Origin: Pimelobacter simplex
Lineage (GTDB): Bacteria; Actinomycetota; Actinomycetes; Propionibacteriales; Nocardioidaceae
Length of the DNA stretch: 64,000 nt
Reading direction: 5' to 3'
NCBI RefSeq assembly: GCF_024662235.1
Contig: NZ_CP096276.1
Coordinates: 5,456,001 to 5,520,000 of the forward strand
Shown: positions 1 to 8,781 of the stretch, piece by piece
Position numbering within the stretch: position 1 is the first letter of the stretch
Layout: the number at the start of each line of letters is the position of its first letter
Made by a program: the position numbers and the translations under genes
Notes under the pieces: generated by a model
What the model was told of the DNA's origin: nothing
The model's input: the letters and a program-made list of their open reading frames with translations, nothing else
Databases searched by the model: none

Positions 1-1205
1 TCCCGGGCTTCGTGGACACCCACCGTCACACCTGGCAGTCCGTCGTCCGCAATATCGCCTCGGACTGGTCCCTGACCGAGTACCTGGCCGGCCTCCACAC
101 CGGGATGAGCCGCCACTACCGCGCCGAGGACACCTATGCGGGCAACTACCTCGGTGCGCTCGAGGCCCTCGACTCGGGGATCACGACCCTCGTCGACTGG
201 TCCCACAACCTGTTCACCCCGGAGCACGCCGACGCGGCGATCCAGGCCCTGCGCGACGCAGGGCTCCGTGCGGTCTTCGCCCACGGCGGCGGCGCGCAGC
301 AGTGGGGAGCGCCACTGCCGTCCGCTGTCCCGCACCCGGACGACGCGCGCCGTGTGCGCAACCAGCACTTCACCTCGGAGAACGACCTCGTCACGATGGC
401 GCTGGCCCTCCGGGGGCCGCAGTTCACGACGCCCGAGGTCAACCTGCACGACTTCGGGCTCGCGAAGGAGCTCGACCTCGATGTCACGGTGCACGTCGGC
501 GACGGCTACTGGGGCAAGTCGGGGCCGATCCGCGCGATGCAGCGCGACGGCTTGCTGTCCGACCGGACCACCTACGTCCACTGCTGCACGCTCGGCGACG
601 ACGAGCTCGCCATGATCGCGGACTCCGGAGGCAAGGCCTCGGTCGCGCCTGACGTCGAGATGCAGATGGGACACGGCTTCCCGGCGACGGGCCGCCTGAT
701 CCGGGCGGGGGTGCGCCCGAGCTTCTCGATCGACGTGTGCAGCAGCAACGGCGGCGACATGTTCGGGACCATGCGCTCGGCGATCGGTGTCCAGCGTGCG
801 CTCGACAACGCGCCGGCGGTCGAGACCGGCGAGGTCATCGAGCGGATCGGCCTGACCTGCAGCGAGGTGCTGATGTTCGCCACCCGCGACGGCGCCGTCG
901 CCGCCGGTCTGGGTGATCGCACCGGCTCGATCGAGGTCGGGAAGGCGGCCGACATCGTCGCGCTCCGCGGCGACTCGCTGGCGATGCTGCCGATGAACAA
1001 CCCGATCGGTGCGGTCGTCTACAACGCCCACCCCGGACTGGTCCAGGACGTCTGGGTGGACGGGCGCCGGGTGAAGGAGGACGGACGCCTGGTCGGCGTC
1101 GACGTCGCCGCCGTCCGTGCGCTCGCCGAGCGCACCCGGGACCACGTCGTCAGCGCCTACCCCGAGGCATCCCTCGGTGGTGGTTGGCACCCGGAGCTCG
1201 GATGA
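1..1205 (+). CDS. Amidohydrolase / cytosine-deaminase-like hydrolase (5' partial)
   Basis: The reading frame is open from base 3, so the N-terminus lies outside the window. The visible part starts at the metal-binding motif D-T-H-R-H (His-x-His, about bases 15-29). It continues with V-H-V-G (about base 490), Y-V-H-C-C (about base 575) and S-I-D-V-C (about base 730), the His, His and Asp ligands expected of COG0402-type TIM-barrel amidohydrolases. The C-terminal stretch G-S-I-E-V-G-K-A-A-D-I-V is the usual composite-domain signature. The family deaminates or dechlorinates heterocyclic amines (guanine, cytosine, triazines); the substrate here cannot be read from sequence. The stop overlaps the next start (ATGA, 1202), so it is co-translated with a ribose-type ABC importer and probably acts on what that importer brings in. 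Confidence 0.87.
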   Translation, partial: PGFVDTHRHTWQSVVRNIASDWSLTEYLAGLHTGMSRHYRAEDTYAGNYLGALEALDSGITTLVDWSHNLFTPEHADAAIQALRDAGLRAVFAHGGGAQQWGAPLPSAVPHPDDARRVRNQHFTSENDLVTMALALRGPQFTTPEVNLHDFGLAKELDLDVTVHVGDGYWGKSGPIRAMQRDGLLSDRTTYVHCCTLGDDELAMIADSGGKASVAPDVEMQMGHGFPATGRLIRAGVRPSFSIDVCSSNGGDMFGTMRSAIGVQRALDNAPAVETGEVIERIGLTCSEVLMFATRDGAVAAGLGDRTGSIEVGKAADIVALRGDSLAMLPMNNPIGAVVYNAHPGLVQDVWVDGRRVKEDGRLVGVDVAAVRALAERTRDHVVSAYPEASLGGGWHPELG

Positions 1206-2257
1206 CCACCGCACCGGCGTCCGCCGTACCGGCTGCGGCGCCACGGCCCCGGATCCCCGACAACGTGGCGCGCCTGAGCCAGGTACTCGCCTGGCCCGCG
1301 ACCCGCGCCTTCCTCGCCCTGGCCGTGCTCCTGGTGATCAGCCCCCTCGTCGCTTCCGGAAGCATCAGCAGCACCGCGCTCTACTCGATGCTGCCGTTCG
1401 CGGCGATCACCACTCTGGTGGCGGTGGGGCAGACCCTGGTCATCCAACAGGGCGGTCTCGATCTCTCGGTGCCCGGCGCGGTCACGCTCGGCGCACTCAT
1501 CGTCGCCAAGTTCGGCAACGACCAGTCCTGGGGACTCCCGGTCGCGGTCGTGGTCGCGATCCTCGGAACCTCGCTGTTCGGGCTCCTGAGCGGAGTGGTC
1601 GTGACCGCCTTCAGGCTCCCGCCGCTGGTGGTCACCATCGCGACCAACGCACTGCTGATCGGCGTCGTCCAGGTCGTCTCGGGCGGCTTCGGGGCGCAGG
1701 CCGACCCGCGACTCAGCGACTTCGCCCTGGGCCGCTTCCTCGGTGTCCCGGTCCTGGTCTGGATCGCCGCAGCGGTGGTGATCGCGGCGCAGGTGCTGCT
1801 CAAGCTGAGCCGTACCGGGCGGCGGTTCGAGCTGGTCGGCGAGAGCCGGCGTGCTGCCGACGTCCTCGGTCTCCTCAGCCTCGGGTACGGCGTCGCGGCC
1901 TACTGGTTCTCCGCGCTGGCGGCCGGCGCCGCGGGCGTCATGCTCGCCGGGCTGTTGCGCTCGCCGACCCTGACGGCCGGCGACAGCTACCTCCTGCCGT
2001 CGATCGCTGCGGTCGTCCTGGGTGGCACCGCGCTGACCGGTGGCCGCGGAAGCCTGGTCGGAACCGCCCTGGGGGCGGTGTTCCTCGCCCAGCTCGCCCA
2101 GCTCGTCCAGACGTTCACCTCGCTGACCGCGGTCCAGAACGTCGTCACGGCTCTGATCATCGGTGTGGGCATCGTGCTCCAGCTCCGCCTGGGCCAGTCT
2201 CCCGCCCGTCTGATCGCGCTGTTCCGGCCGAGACGGGGCGAGCCCGTCCGGACCTGA
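1202..2257 (+). CDS. ABC transporter permease, ribose/BPD_transp_2 type
   Basis: A 351-aa polytopic membrane protein of the RbsC family. It has about eight or more hydrophobic segments and the family motif G-G-L-D-L-S-V near residue 83, just after the first cytoplasmic turn. A longer reading from base 1184 is open, but ATG 1202 overlaps the amidohydrolase stop as ATGA and is preferred. It should form half of the transmembrane channel of an importer for a sugar-, nucleoside- or autoinducer-like solute. The lipoprotein at 2380 and the ATPase-permease fusion at 3563 supply the other parts. Because the fusion carries a second permease domain, the channel is probably a heterodimer of this protein and the fused domain. 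Confidence 0.9.
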   Translation: MTTAPASAVPAAAPRPRIPDNVARLSQVLAWPATRAFLALAVLLVISPLVASGSISSTALYSMLPFAAITTLVAVGQTLVIQQGGLDLSVPGAVTLGALIVAKFGNDQSWGLPVAVVVAILGTSLFGLLSGVVVTAFRLPPLVVTIATNALLIGVVQVVSGGFGAQADPRLSDFALGRFLGVPVLVWIAAAVVIAAQVLLKLSRTGRRFELVGESRRAADVLGLLSLGYGVAAYWFSALAAGAAGVMLAGLLRSPTLTAGDSYLLPSIAAVVLGGTALTGGRGSLVGTALGAVFLAQLAQLVQTFTSLTAVQNVVTALIIGVGIVLQLRLGQSPARLIALFRPRRGEPVRT

Positions 2258-2379
2258 GGCGAGGCGCTCCCGCGCCGGCCTTCCCCGAAAGCTCCTCCAC
2301 CTTCAACGGCGCCGCCCGGCGGCCGCCGCGATCAGCCCTGCCCGGACGCGGTGTCCGAGCCCCAACCAAAGGAAGCGTC

Positions 2380-3555
2380 ATGCACCTCACCATCTCCGAC
2401 CGACGCGTCTCGCGAGCGTTCCTCGCGGCCTCGGCGGTCACCGTCCTGGGACTCAGTGCCTGCTCCTCGGTGAACGACACCTCGTCCTCGGGCTCGTCCA
2501 CGAGCAAGGCCGACATCTCCGTGGGCAAGGTCGGGACCACCGACGAGTTCACCGACATCGCCGACGTCTGCGGCGGGAAGGACCTGAGCGTCGGGATCGT
2601 CGACGGCTTCGGGACCAACTCCTGGTCGAAGACGGTCAAGGCCGAGATCGAGAGCGAGGCCGCCAAGTGTGACGCGATCACCTCGGTCGACTACGCCGCT
2701 GGTCGCGGTGACGTGCAGGCGACCAACCAGGCGATCGTCAGCATGGCGGCCAAGGGCACCGACATCATCCTGGTCATCCCCGACGCCGGCCCCGGAGAGG
2801 CACACCTCCCCGCGCTGCGCAGCGCCACCAAGTCCGGGTCGACGGTCGTGGCGTTCGCATCGGACCCGACGGGCAGCCCCGGCGCGGACTACCTGGACTA
2901 CACCGACTGGCAGCCGGCGAACAGCGGCAAGGTCTGGGCGCAGTGGGTGGTGGACAACCTCGGCGATGACGGCGGGAATGTCGTCTTCCTCGGTGGGCCG
3001 GCTGGAGCGAGCGTCACGGCGCAGGAGCTCACCGGCATCAAGGAGGTCCTGGCGGCGAACCCCCAGGTCAAGCTCCTCAATGACGAGCCCGTCGTGACCA
3101 ACTGGGACCCGGCCGTCGCGCAGCAGGCGATGTCCGGTCTGCTCTCGCGCTACGACGACATCGATGCGGTGATCGTCGACTACGGCACCGCGGCCGGCGG
3201 CGTGATCCGGGCCTACGAGAGTGCCGGCAAGAAGCTCCCCCCGGTCGCCAGCACCGACGACAACGCGCTCAGCTGTGGGTACGCCGGTCTCAAGGCCAAG
3301 AACCCCGGCTACGAGCTCGCGACCGTCTCGAGCCGCACCTGGGTGGGACGTGTCGCCCTGCGCAAGGCGCTCGGCGCGCTCGCCGAGCGGGACGACGCGG
3401 AGCCGTCGATCTACCAGCTCTCGCTCTTCGAGGACTCCACGGGCGCGACCGACGGCAGCGTGGCCCCCACGGACGCCTGCTTGTCCGGAGCGCCTTCCGA
3501 CGCCTCCCCGTCCTCGCTGCTGACCGCGGACGAGTTCGACGCGCTCTTCAAGTGA
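2380..3555 (+). CDS. Sugar-type ABC transporter substrate-binding lipoprotein
   Basis: A 391-aa exported protein. The N-terminus has basic residues, a hydrophobic stretch and a lipobox ending L-S-A-C, so it should be lipidated on Cys and anchored outside the membrane. A Ser/Thr-rich linker follows, then a periplasmic-binding-protein type 1 fold (Peripla_BP_4, as in ribose-binding proteins), seen in D-L-S-V-G-I-V-D-G-F, A-K-G-T-D-I-I-L-V-I-P-D and D-A-V-I-V-D-Y-G. AAAGGAAG at 2368-2375 is the ribosome site for ATG 2380. It lies between the permease and the ATPase-permease gene. The 122-nt gap upstream shows no obvious terminator, so it may be an mRNA-processing or internal promoter region. Confidence 0.9.
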   Translation: MHLTISDRRVSRAFLAASAVTVLGLSACSSVNDTSSSGSSTSKADISVGKVGTTDEFTDIADVCGGKDLSVGIVDGFGTNSWSKTVKAEIESEAAKCDAITSVDYAAGRGDVQATNQAIVSMAAKGTDIILVIPDAGPGEAHLPALRSATKSGSTVVAFASDPTGSPGADYLDYTDWQPANSGKVWAQWVVDNLGDDGGNVVFLGGPAGASVTAQELTGIKEVLAANPQVKLLNDEPVVTNWDPAVAQQAMSGLLSRYDDIDAVIVDYGTAAGGVIRAYESAGKKLPPVASTDDNALSCGYAGLKAKNPGYELATVSSRTWVGRVALRKALGALAERDDAEPSIYQLSLFEDSTGATDGSVAPTDACLSGAPSDASPSSLLTADEFDALFK

Positions 3556-3562
3556 TCGCCCG

Positions 3563-6103
3563 ATGACCACGACGACGACCACGACCGCCATGACGACCGA
3601 CCAGTCGGCGGCCCTGCGCCTCGACGGCATCGGCAAGAGCTATCCGGGTGTGCGCGCGCTCGACGGCGTCAGCCTCGAGCTGCTGCCGGGGCGCGTGCAC
3701 GCCATCCTCGGTGAGAACGGCGCCGGCAAGTCGACCCTCGTGGGCATCGCGGCCGGCTCGGTGGTTCCCGACCAGGGAACCATCGACCTCGCCGGTCAGA
3801 CGCACCGTCGCCTGCAGCCGGGGCAGGCGCGCGCCCAGGGCCTGGCCATCGTGTACCAGACCCCTGCCCTCGCTCCGACGCTCACGGTCGTCGATGCCGT
3901 GCTCACCCTGCTCCCCGCCGACAAGAAGCCGGCCCGGGGCAACGCGACTGCGTGGCTGGCCGGTCTCTTCACGGATCTCGGGCTCCCGATCGACCCGGGG
4001 GCCGTCGTCGGTGACCTCAGCCAACGAGAGGCCCACCTGATCGAGATCGCGGCCGCCCTGGCCTGCGATCCGCAGGTGCTGGTCCTCGACGAACCGACCG
4101 AGGCACTGGGTGCCGAGGAGACCTCGTGGCTGTTCGACAAGGTCGCCGAGCTCCAGGGGCGTGGGACGGCGATCGCCTACATCACGCACCGGATCCCGGA
4201 GGTCATGTCGATCGCGCAGGACCAGACGGTGCTGCGCGACGGCCGGGTGGTCGGCCGGGGTGACGTCTCCGAGTTCACCGCCGACGAGATCGTCACCATG
4301 ATCATCGGGCGATCGCTCGAGACCACGTTCCCGGACAAGGCGAGCGCCGATCCCGGGACCCCGGTGCTCGCCGTCCAGGGCCTCGCCGGTCCCGGCTTCC
4401 GCGACGTCTCGTTCGAGGTGCCGCGCGGCCAGATCCTCGGGCTGGCCGGTGTCGAGGGAAACGGGCAGCGAGAGCTGCTCCACGCTCTCGGCGGCAGCGG
4501 CACGGTCCAGGGAGTGGTGCGGGTGAACGGCGCAGAGGTGTCGATCCGCAGCCACCGCGCCGCCACGGCCTCGGGGGTCGTCCTGCTTCCCGGTGATCGG
4601 CTGGGCACCGCCATGTTCGGCAACCTCTCGATCCGGGAGAACGTGGTGGCCTCCGCGCTCGGCGACGCGATGCCCGCGGGCTGGACCCGCCGTGCGCGCG
4701 AGTACGAGCTCACCCGGGAGGCCATCGACGACTTCGCCGTCAAGACGGCGACACTCGAGAGCACCGTCGTCTCGCTGTCGGGTGGCAGCCAGCAGAAGGT
4801 GCTGCTGGCCCGAGCCAGGCTGGCGAACCCACGCGTCCTGTTGGTGGAGGACCCGACCCAGGGTGTCGACGCCGGGGCGCGGGTGGAGATCTACAGCTGC
4901 CTGCGTGAGCTGGCCAGCTCCGGCGTCGCGGTCGTCGTGCTGTCGACGGACGCGGTCGAGCTGGAAGGCCTGTGCGATCGCGTCCTCGTCCTCTCCCGGG
5001 GAGCTGTCGCGGCGGACCTCCGGGCCGGTGAGATCACCGAGCGCGCCATCATCGGCGGCGCCCTGCTCGCCGATCATGCGACCTCCGAGGCCGGCGAGAT
5101 GGCGGTCGCCACACAGGGCGCGCGGGCGCGGGGCCAGGCTCCGGGTCGGCGCCGCCGGCGCGGCGCGATGATCCAGCCGGTGGCACTGCTGGCCCTGACC
5201 GGGCTCGTCGCCCTCGCCACAGCGAGTCGGGACGCCGCCTTCCTGCAACCGCTCAACCTCAGCCAGCTGTTGCTCGCCTCCGCCGTCCTGATGCTGGTCG
5301 GCCTCGCGCAGCTGGTCGTCGTCATCACCGGCGGCATCGACCTCAGTGTCGGATCGGTCGTCGCGCTCTCAGGCGTGGTGGTCTCGTACCACGCGGACGG
5401 TGGCGCGGGTGCCCTGGCGATCGGCGCAGTTCTGGCCATCGCCGCCGGCGCGGCCGTCGGTACCGTCAACGGTCTGCTCGTCACGCGCCTCCAGGTGCCG
5501 GCGGTCATCGCGACGCTGGTCTCGTCGGTTGCCGTGCTGGGTCTTGCGCAGGTGCTGCGGCCCCAACCTGGTGGTGCGGCCGGACTGGACGTGCTCAACC
5601 TTCTGGGGGCGACGATCGCCACCGTCCCGGTCCTGCTCGTGCTCGGCCTGCTCGTCACTGCGGGCATGGCGCAGGTCCTGCAGCACACCTCGCTCGGCCG
5701 CGGGCTGCGGGCGGTGGGCGCCGACGCGGTCAAGGCGAACCGCATGGGTGTCCCCGTCCTGCGCACCCGGGTGATCGCGATGGCGATGTCCGGTGCCTTG
5801 AGCGCAGGCGCAGGTATTGCCCTGTTCGCCCAGACGGGCATCGGGGATGCGAACAGCGGTCAGGCACTGACCCTGGCGTCGGTCACGGTGATCGTGATCG
5901 CCGGCGTCAGCATCTTCGGTGGCTCGGGGTCCGCGGTCAGCGTCGCCGCGGCGGCGCTCCTGCTCCAGGTCATCACCAATGCGCTCGCCTTCCTCTCGTG
6001 GAGCATCGCCTGGCAGTACTGGATCCAGGGGATCTTCGTGATCGTGGCGGCGGTCCTGCCGATGCTGGCTCGCCGGGCGAGGATGCGGAGCGGGCAGTCA
6101 TGA
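3563..6103 (+). CDS. Fused ABC ATPase (two domains) plus permease, ribose type
   Basis: An 846-aa protein joining what are normally two genes (RbsA-like and RbsC-like). Residues about 15-255 are ATPase domain 1, with Walker A G-E-N-G-A-G-K-S-T and Walker B V-L-V-L-D-E-P-T. Its signature is degenerate (L-S-Q-R-E instead of LSGGQ/LSVGQ). Residues about 265-510 are ATPase domain 2, with the usual degenerate Walker A (G-V-E-G-N-G-Q-R-E), an intact L-S-G-G-S-Q-Q-K and L-L-V-E-D-P-T. A basic linker (R-R-R-R-R) leads to a permease domain (residues about 535-840) with G-G-I-D-L-S-V-G-S and many hydrophobic segments. The N-terminus is a run of Thr codons; ATG 3590 is an alternative start. The stop overlaps the next start (ATGA). 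Confidence 0.9.
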   Translation: MTTTTTTTAMTTDQSAALRLDGIGKSYPGVRALDGVSLELLPGRVHAILGENGAGKSTLVGIAAGSVVPDQGTIDLAGQTHRRLQPGQARAQGLAIVYQTPALAPTLTVVDAVLTLLPADKKPARGNATAWLAGLFTDLGLPIDPGAVVGDLSQREAHLIEIAAALACDPQVLVLDEPTEALGAEETSWLFDKVAELQGRGTAIAYITHRIPEVMSIAQDQTVLRDGRVVGRGDVSEFTADEIVTMIIGRSLETTFPDKASADPGTPVLAVQGLAGPGFRDVSFEVPRGQILGLAGVEGNGQRELLHALGGSGTVQGVVRVNGAEVSIRSHRAATASGVVLLPGDRLGTAMFGNLSIRENVVASALGDAMPAGWTRRAREYELTREAIDDFAVKTATLESTVVSLSGGSQQKVLLARARLANPRVLLVEDPTQGVDAGARVEIYSCLRELASSGVAVVVLSTDAVELEGLCDRVLVLSRGAVAADLRAGEITERAIIGGALLADHATSEAGEMAVATQGARARGQAPGRRRRRGAMIQPVALLALTGLVALATASRDAAFLQPLNLSQLLLASAVLMLVGLAQLVVVITGGIDLSVGSVVALSGVVVSYHADGGAGALAIGAVLAIAAGAAVGTVNGLLVTRLQVPAVIATLVSSVAVLGLAQVLRPQPGGAAGLDVLNLLGATIATVPVLLVLGLLVTAGMAQVLQHTSLGRGLRAVGADAVKANRMGVPVLRTRVIAMAMSGALSAGAGIALFAQTGIGDANSGQALTLASVTVIVIAGVSIFGGSGSAVSVAAAALLLQVITNALAFLSWSIAWQYWIQGIFVIVAAVLPMLARRARMRSGQS

Positions 6104-6420
6104 TCCTCCACCTCGCACTCTTCACCTGGGCGGACGACGTCACGGCGGAGGACATCGCCGGCGCGAGCGCCGACCTCCACCTGATGGCGGACCAGCTCGA
6201 CGCGATCGTGCAGTACTCCTGCGGACCGAACCTCGGCATCACGCCGAGCACCGCGGACTTCGTCGTCGCAGCGGCTGTCCGCGACGAGGACGGACTCCGC
6301 GAGTACCTCACGCACCCGCTGCACCAGGCCGTCCAGGCGCGGTGGCTCACGCGGATGACGGCGTCGCGGACGGCTGCCCAGCTGCCCATGCCGTTCTCCG
6401 TCGCGCTCGCCGCGCGCTGA
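6100..6420 (+). CDS. Dabb (stress-responsive A/B barrel) domain protein
   Basis: A 106-aa protein starting at ATG 6100, which overlaps the previous stop. The opening M-I-L-H-L-A-L-F and the closing pattern Y-L-T-H-P-L-H-Q-A-V match the Dabb ferredoxin-like fold (PF07876), a small dimeric barrel. Members are found beside catabolic genes, and some act as cyclases or monooxygenase-like proteins, but most have no proven activity. Its coupling to the importer and to the M24 enzyme 52 nt downstream suggests an accessory catalytic step or substrate handling in this pathway (inference). Confidence 0.8.
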   Translation: MILHLALFTWADDVTAEDIAGASADLHLMADQLDAIVQYSCGPNLGITPSTADFVVAAAVRDEDGLREYLTHPLHQAVQARWLTRMTASRTAAQLPMPFSVALAAR

Positions 6421-6472
6421 CGCGCCACCCACCCCACCCAACCCACAGGCCGGACCGGCCGAGGAGGAACTC

Positions 6473-7855
6473 ATGTCGAACACCGCCACCACCGGCAGCA
6501 ACGCCGTCGACTGGGAGGCCCGGATCGACTTCGACCGCCTGCGGACCGAGCGGCTCGCTCGGTTGAAGGCCCAGCTGGAGAAGTCCGACTGCGGCGCGAT
6601 CCTCGCCTTCGACTTCTCCAACATCCGCTACATGACGGCGACCCACATCGGGACGTGGGCGATGGACAAGCTGATCAGGTTCTCCCTCCTGACCAGGGAG
6701 ACCGACCCGATCTCGTGGGACTTCGGATCCGCGGCCAAGCACCACGCGTTGTACAACCCGTGGTTGAACACGACGACGGCGGAGGCTGACGCCGACCCGC
6801 ACGCCCCTCACCACGGCGCGGTCCGGCCGCGTCTGGAGTCCGGTGCCCGCGCCGGCATCTCCACGCTGCGTGGGGCGTTCACGCCCGACGCGGGCGTGGC
6901 CGAGGACGTCGCCCGCAAGATCAAGCGCGAGCTCGAGAAGTTCGGCGTCGCGGACCAGCCGCTCGGGGTCGACGTGATCGAGCTGCCGATCCTGTTCGCC
7001 CTCCAGCAGCAGGGCATCGACGTCGTCGACGGCCAGCAGATCTTCTTGGAGGCCCGTCGGATCAAGACCGACGACGAGATCGGGCTCCTCACGCACGCGG
7101 CGTCGATGGTCGACGCCGCCTACGAGGAGCTCTACCGCTTCCTGCGCCCGGGAGTGCGGGAGAACGAGTGTGTCGGCCTGGTCGCCAAGACCCTCTACGA
7201 CCTCGGCTCGGAGTACGTCGAGGGCGTCAACGCGATCTCGGGCGAGCGGTGCTCGCCGCACCCCCACGTCTTCTCCGACCGCCTTATCCGGCCCGGCGAT
7301 CCGGCGTTCTTCGACATCCTGCACAGCTTCAACGGCTACCGAACCTGCTACTACCGGACCTTCGCGGTCGGTTCGGCGAGCCGGGCGCAGCGCGATGCCT
7401 ACACCCGCGCCCGGGAGTACATGGACCGGGCCATCGCGCTCGTGCGCCCTGGAGCGACGACGGCGGACATCGTGAGCGTCTGGCCCAAGGCGCAGGAGTT
7501 CGGGTTCCCGGACGAGGAGGCGGCGTTCGCCCTGCAGTACGGGCACGGCGTCGGCCTCTCGATCTGGGAGAAGCCGATCTTCTCCCGCCTCGTGTCGCTC
7601 GACCACCCCGAGGTGCTCGAGGAGGGCATGGTGTTCGCCCTGGAGACCTACTGGCCCTCCGCCGACGGCATCGGGGCCGCGCGGATCGAGGAGGAGGTGG
7701 TCGTCACCCGCGACGGGTGCCAGGTCATCACGAAGTTCCCGGCGGAGGACCTCATCGTCGCCGGGCGCAAGTACTACACCGTCGGCGGCGAGCTCGGCAC
7801 GCTGCGGGACTCGCAGTCGCACCGCAACACGCCCTGGGGAAGTCCGCCGGCGTGA
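6473..7855 (+). CDS. M24-family (aminopeptidase P / creatinase fold) enzyme
   Basis: A 460-aa cytoplasmic enzyme preceded by GAGGAGGAA (6459-6467). The N-terminal creatinase_N-like half contains N-I-R-Y-M-T. The C-terminal pita-bread domain starts near residue 200. Metal ligands expected for M24 are Asp281 (F-F-D), His358 (G-H-G-V-G), Glu391 (F-A-L-E-T) and Glu406 (R-I-E-E). The second Asp, normally 11 residues after the first, is Cys292 in N-G-Y-R-T-C-Y-Y-R-T. Either metal binding is altered or this is a non-peptidase member; creatinase, DMSP lyase DddP and ectoine hydrolase are known non-peptidase relatives. It overlaps the next gene by GTGA. A hydrolase for an imported amidine, amide or Xaa-Pro-like compound is the cautious call. 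Confidence 0.85.
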   Translation: MSNTATTGSNAVDWEARIDFDRLRTERLARLKAQLEKSDCGAILAFDFSNIRYMTATHIGTWAMDKLIRFSLLTRETDPISWDFGSAAKHHALYNPWLNTTTAEADADPHAPHHGAVRPRLESGARAGISTLRGAFTPDAGVAEDVARKIKRELEKFGVADQPLGVDVIELPILFALQQQGIDVVDGQQIFLEARRIKTDDEIGLLTHAASMVDAAYEELYRFLRPGVRENECVGLVAKTLYDLGSEYVEGVNAISGERCSPHPHVFSDRLIRPGDPAFFDILHSFNGYRTCYYRTFAVGSASRAQRDAYTRAREYMDRAIALVRPGATTADIVSVWPKAQEFGFPDEEAAFALQYGHGVGLSIWEKPIFSRLVSLDHPEVLEEGMVFALETYWPSADGIGAARIEEEVVVTRDGCQVITKFPAEDLIVAGRKYYTVGGELGTLRDSQSHRNTPWGSPPA

Positions 7856-8781
7856 GCAGCGTCCACGACCCGGGAACGGTCGGGTTTCTCGGGCTGGGGT
7901 CGATGGGTTCGGCCATGGCCGGGCGACTCGTCGCGGCGGGGCACCGGGTGCGGGTGTGGAACCGCAGCCCCGCGGCGGGCGTGCGGCTGGCCGAGCAGGG
8001 GGCGGAGCTCGCGGCCGACGCCGCGCTTGCCCTCCAGGCACCGGTGTCCTTCTCGATGCTCGCCGACGACGAGGCGGCCCAGGCGGTCCTCTCGCCGGCC
8101 GCGCTCGACGGTCCAGCGGGCCGGCTGCACGTCTCCATGGCGTCCTTGAGCCCGCGCGCCAGCCGGGAGCTGGGCCGGCGCTGCGCCGACGCGGGCATGG
8201 ACTACCTGGCGGCGCCCGTGCTCGGCCGGCCGGCCGTCGCTGCGTCCGGAGGGCTGAACATCCTCGTCGGCGGCAGGAACGAGGTGCTGGAGAGGGCTCG
8301 ACCGCTGCTCGAGACGATCGGTGCCCGGGTCTGGCCGATCTCGGAGCGGCCCGAGGTCGCCAACGTCGTGAAGATCGCGGTCAACCTGCAGATCATCCAT
8401 GCACTCCAGGCGCTCGCGGAGTCGATCGCGCTCGTGGAGGCGCACGAGGTGGCGCCGGACCTGTTCGCCGAGCTGCTGGGCGCGACGCTGTTCGGCGGCG
8501 TGGTGCACCGCACGTACGGGCAGCTGATCGCCGAGCGCGCCTACCGGCCGGCGGGGTTCACGGTTCCTCTGGGAGCCAAGGACCTCCGGCTGGCTGCCGA
8601 GGTCGCCGAGGACGGCGGCGTGGTGCTGCCGTCGCTGCCCGCGCTCCAGGGCGTCTTCGCCGCGGCGCTGGAGCGACCGGGGGCGGAGAGCCTCGACTGG
8701 GCGGCGATCGCCGAGGTCACCCGCCACCCCGAACTCCCGGCGCCGGAGCGCCGGACCATCACCGAGCTGGAGGAGAACTGA
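7852..8781 (+). CDS. NAD(P)-dependent dehydrogenase, 3-hydroxyisobutyrate dehydrogenase family
   Basis: A 309-aa protein starting at GTG 7852 inside the stop of the M24 gene. The N-terminus is a Rossmann fold, V-G-F-L-G-L-G-S-M-G-S-A-M-A. It is followed by the family middle motif (A-P-V-L-G-R-P) and the catalytic-helix region K-I-A-V-N-L-Q, where the Lys is the conserved catalytic residue. The C-terminal all-helical NAD_binding_11 domain ends with S-L-P-A-L. The family oxidises beta-hydroxyacids or reduces imines; the substrate is unknown. The tandem arrangement with a ketopantoate-reductase-like enzyme (start 8781, one-base overlap) suggests two consecutive redox steps on the skeleton released by the upstream hydrolases. 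Confidence 0.88.
   Translation: MSSVHDPGTVGFLGLGSMGSAMAGRLVAAGHRVRVWNRSPAAGVRLAEQGAELAADAALALQAPVSFSMLADDEAAQAVLSPAALDGPAGRLHVSMASLSPRASRELGRRCADAGMDYLAAPVLGRPAVAASGGLNILVGGRNEVLERARPLLETIGARVWPISERPEVANVVKIAVNLQIIHALQALAESIALVEAHEVAPDLFAELLGATLFGGVVHRTYGQLIAERAYRPAGFTVPLGAKDLRLAAEVAEDGGVVLPSLPALQGVFAAALERPGAESLDWAAIAEVTRHPELPAPERRTITELEEN

Noticed and set aside
2258..2379. Possible terminator or separate promoter between the permease and binding-protein genes
   Set aside because: Only scattered G/C pairing was seen; no clean hairpin or -35/-10 pair.
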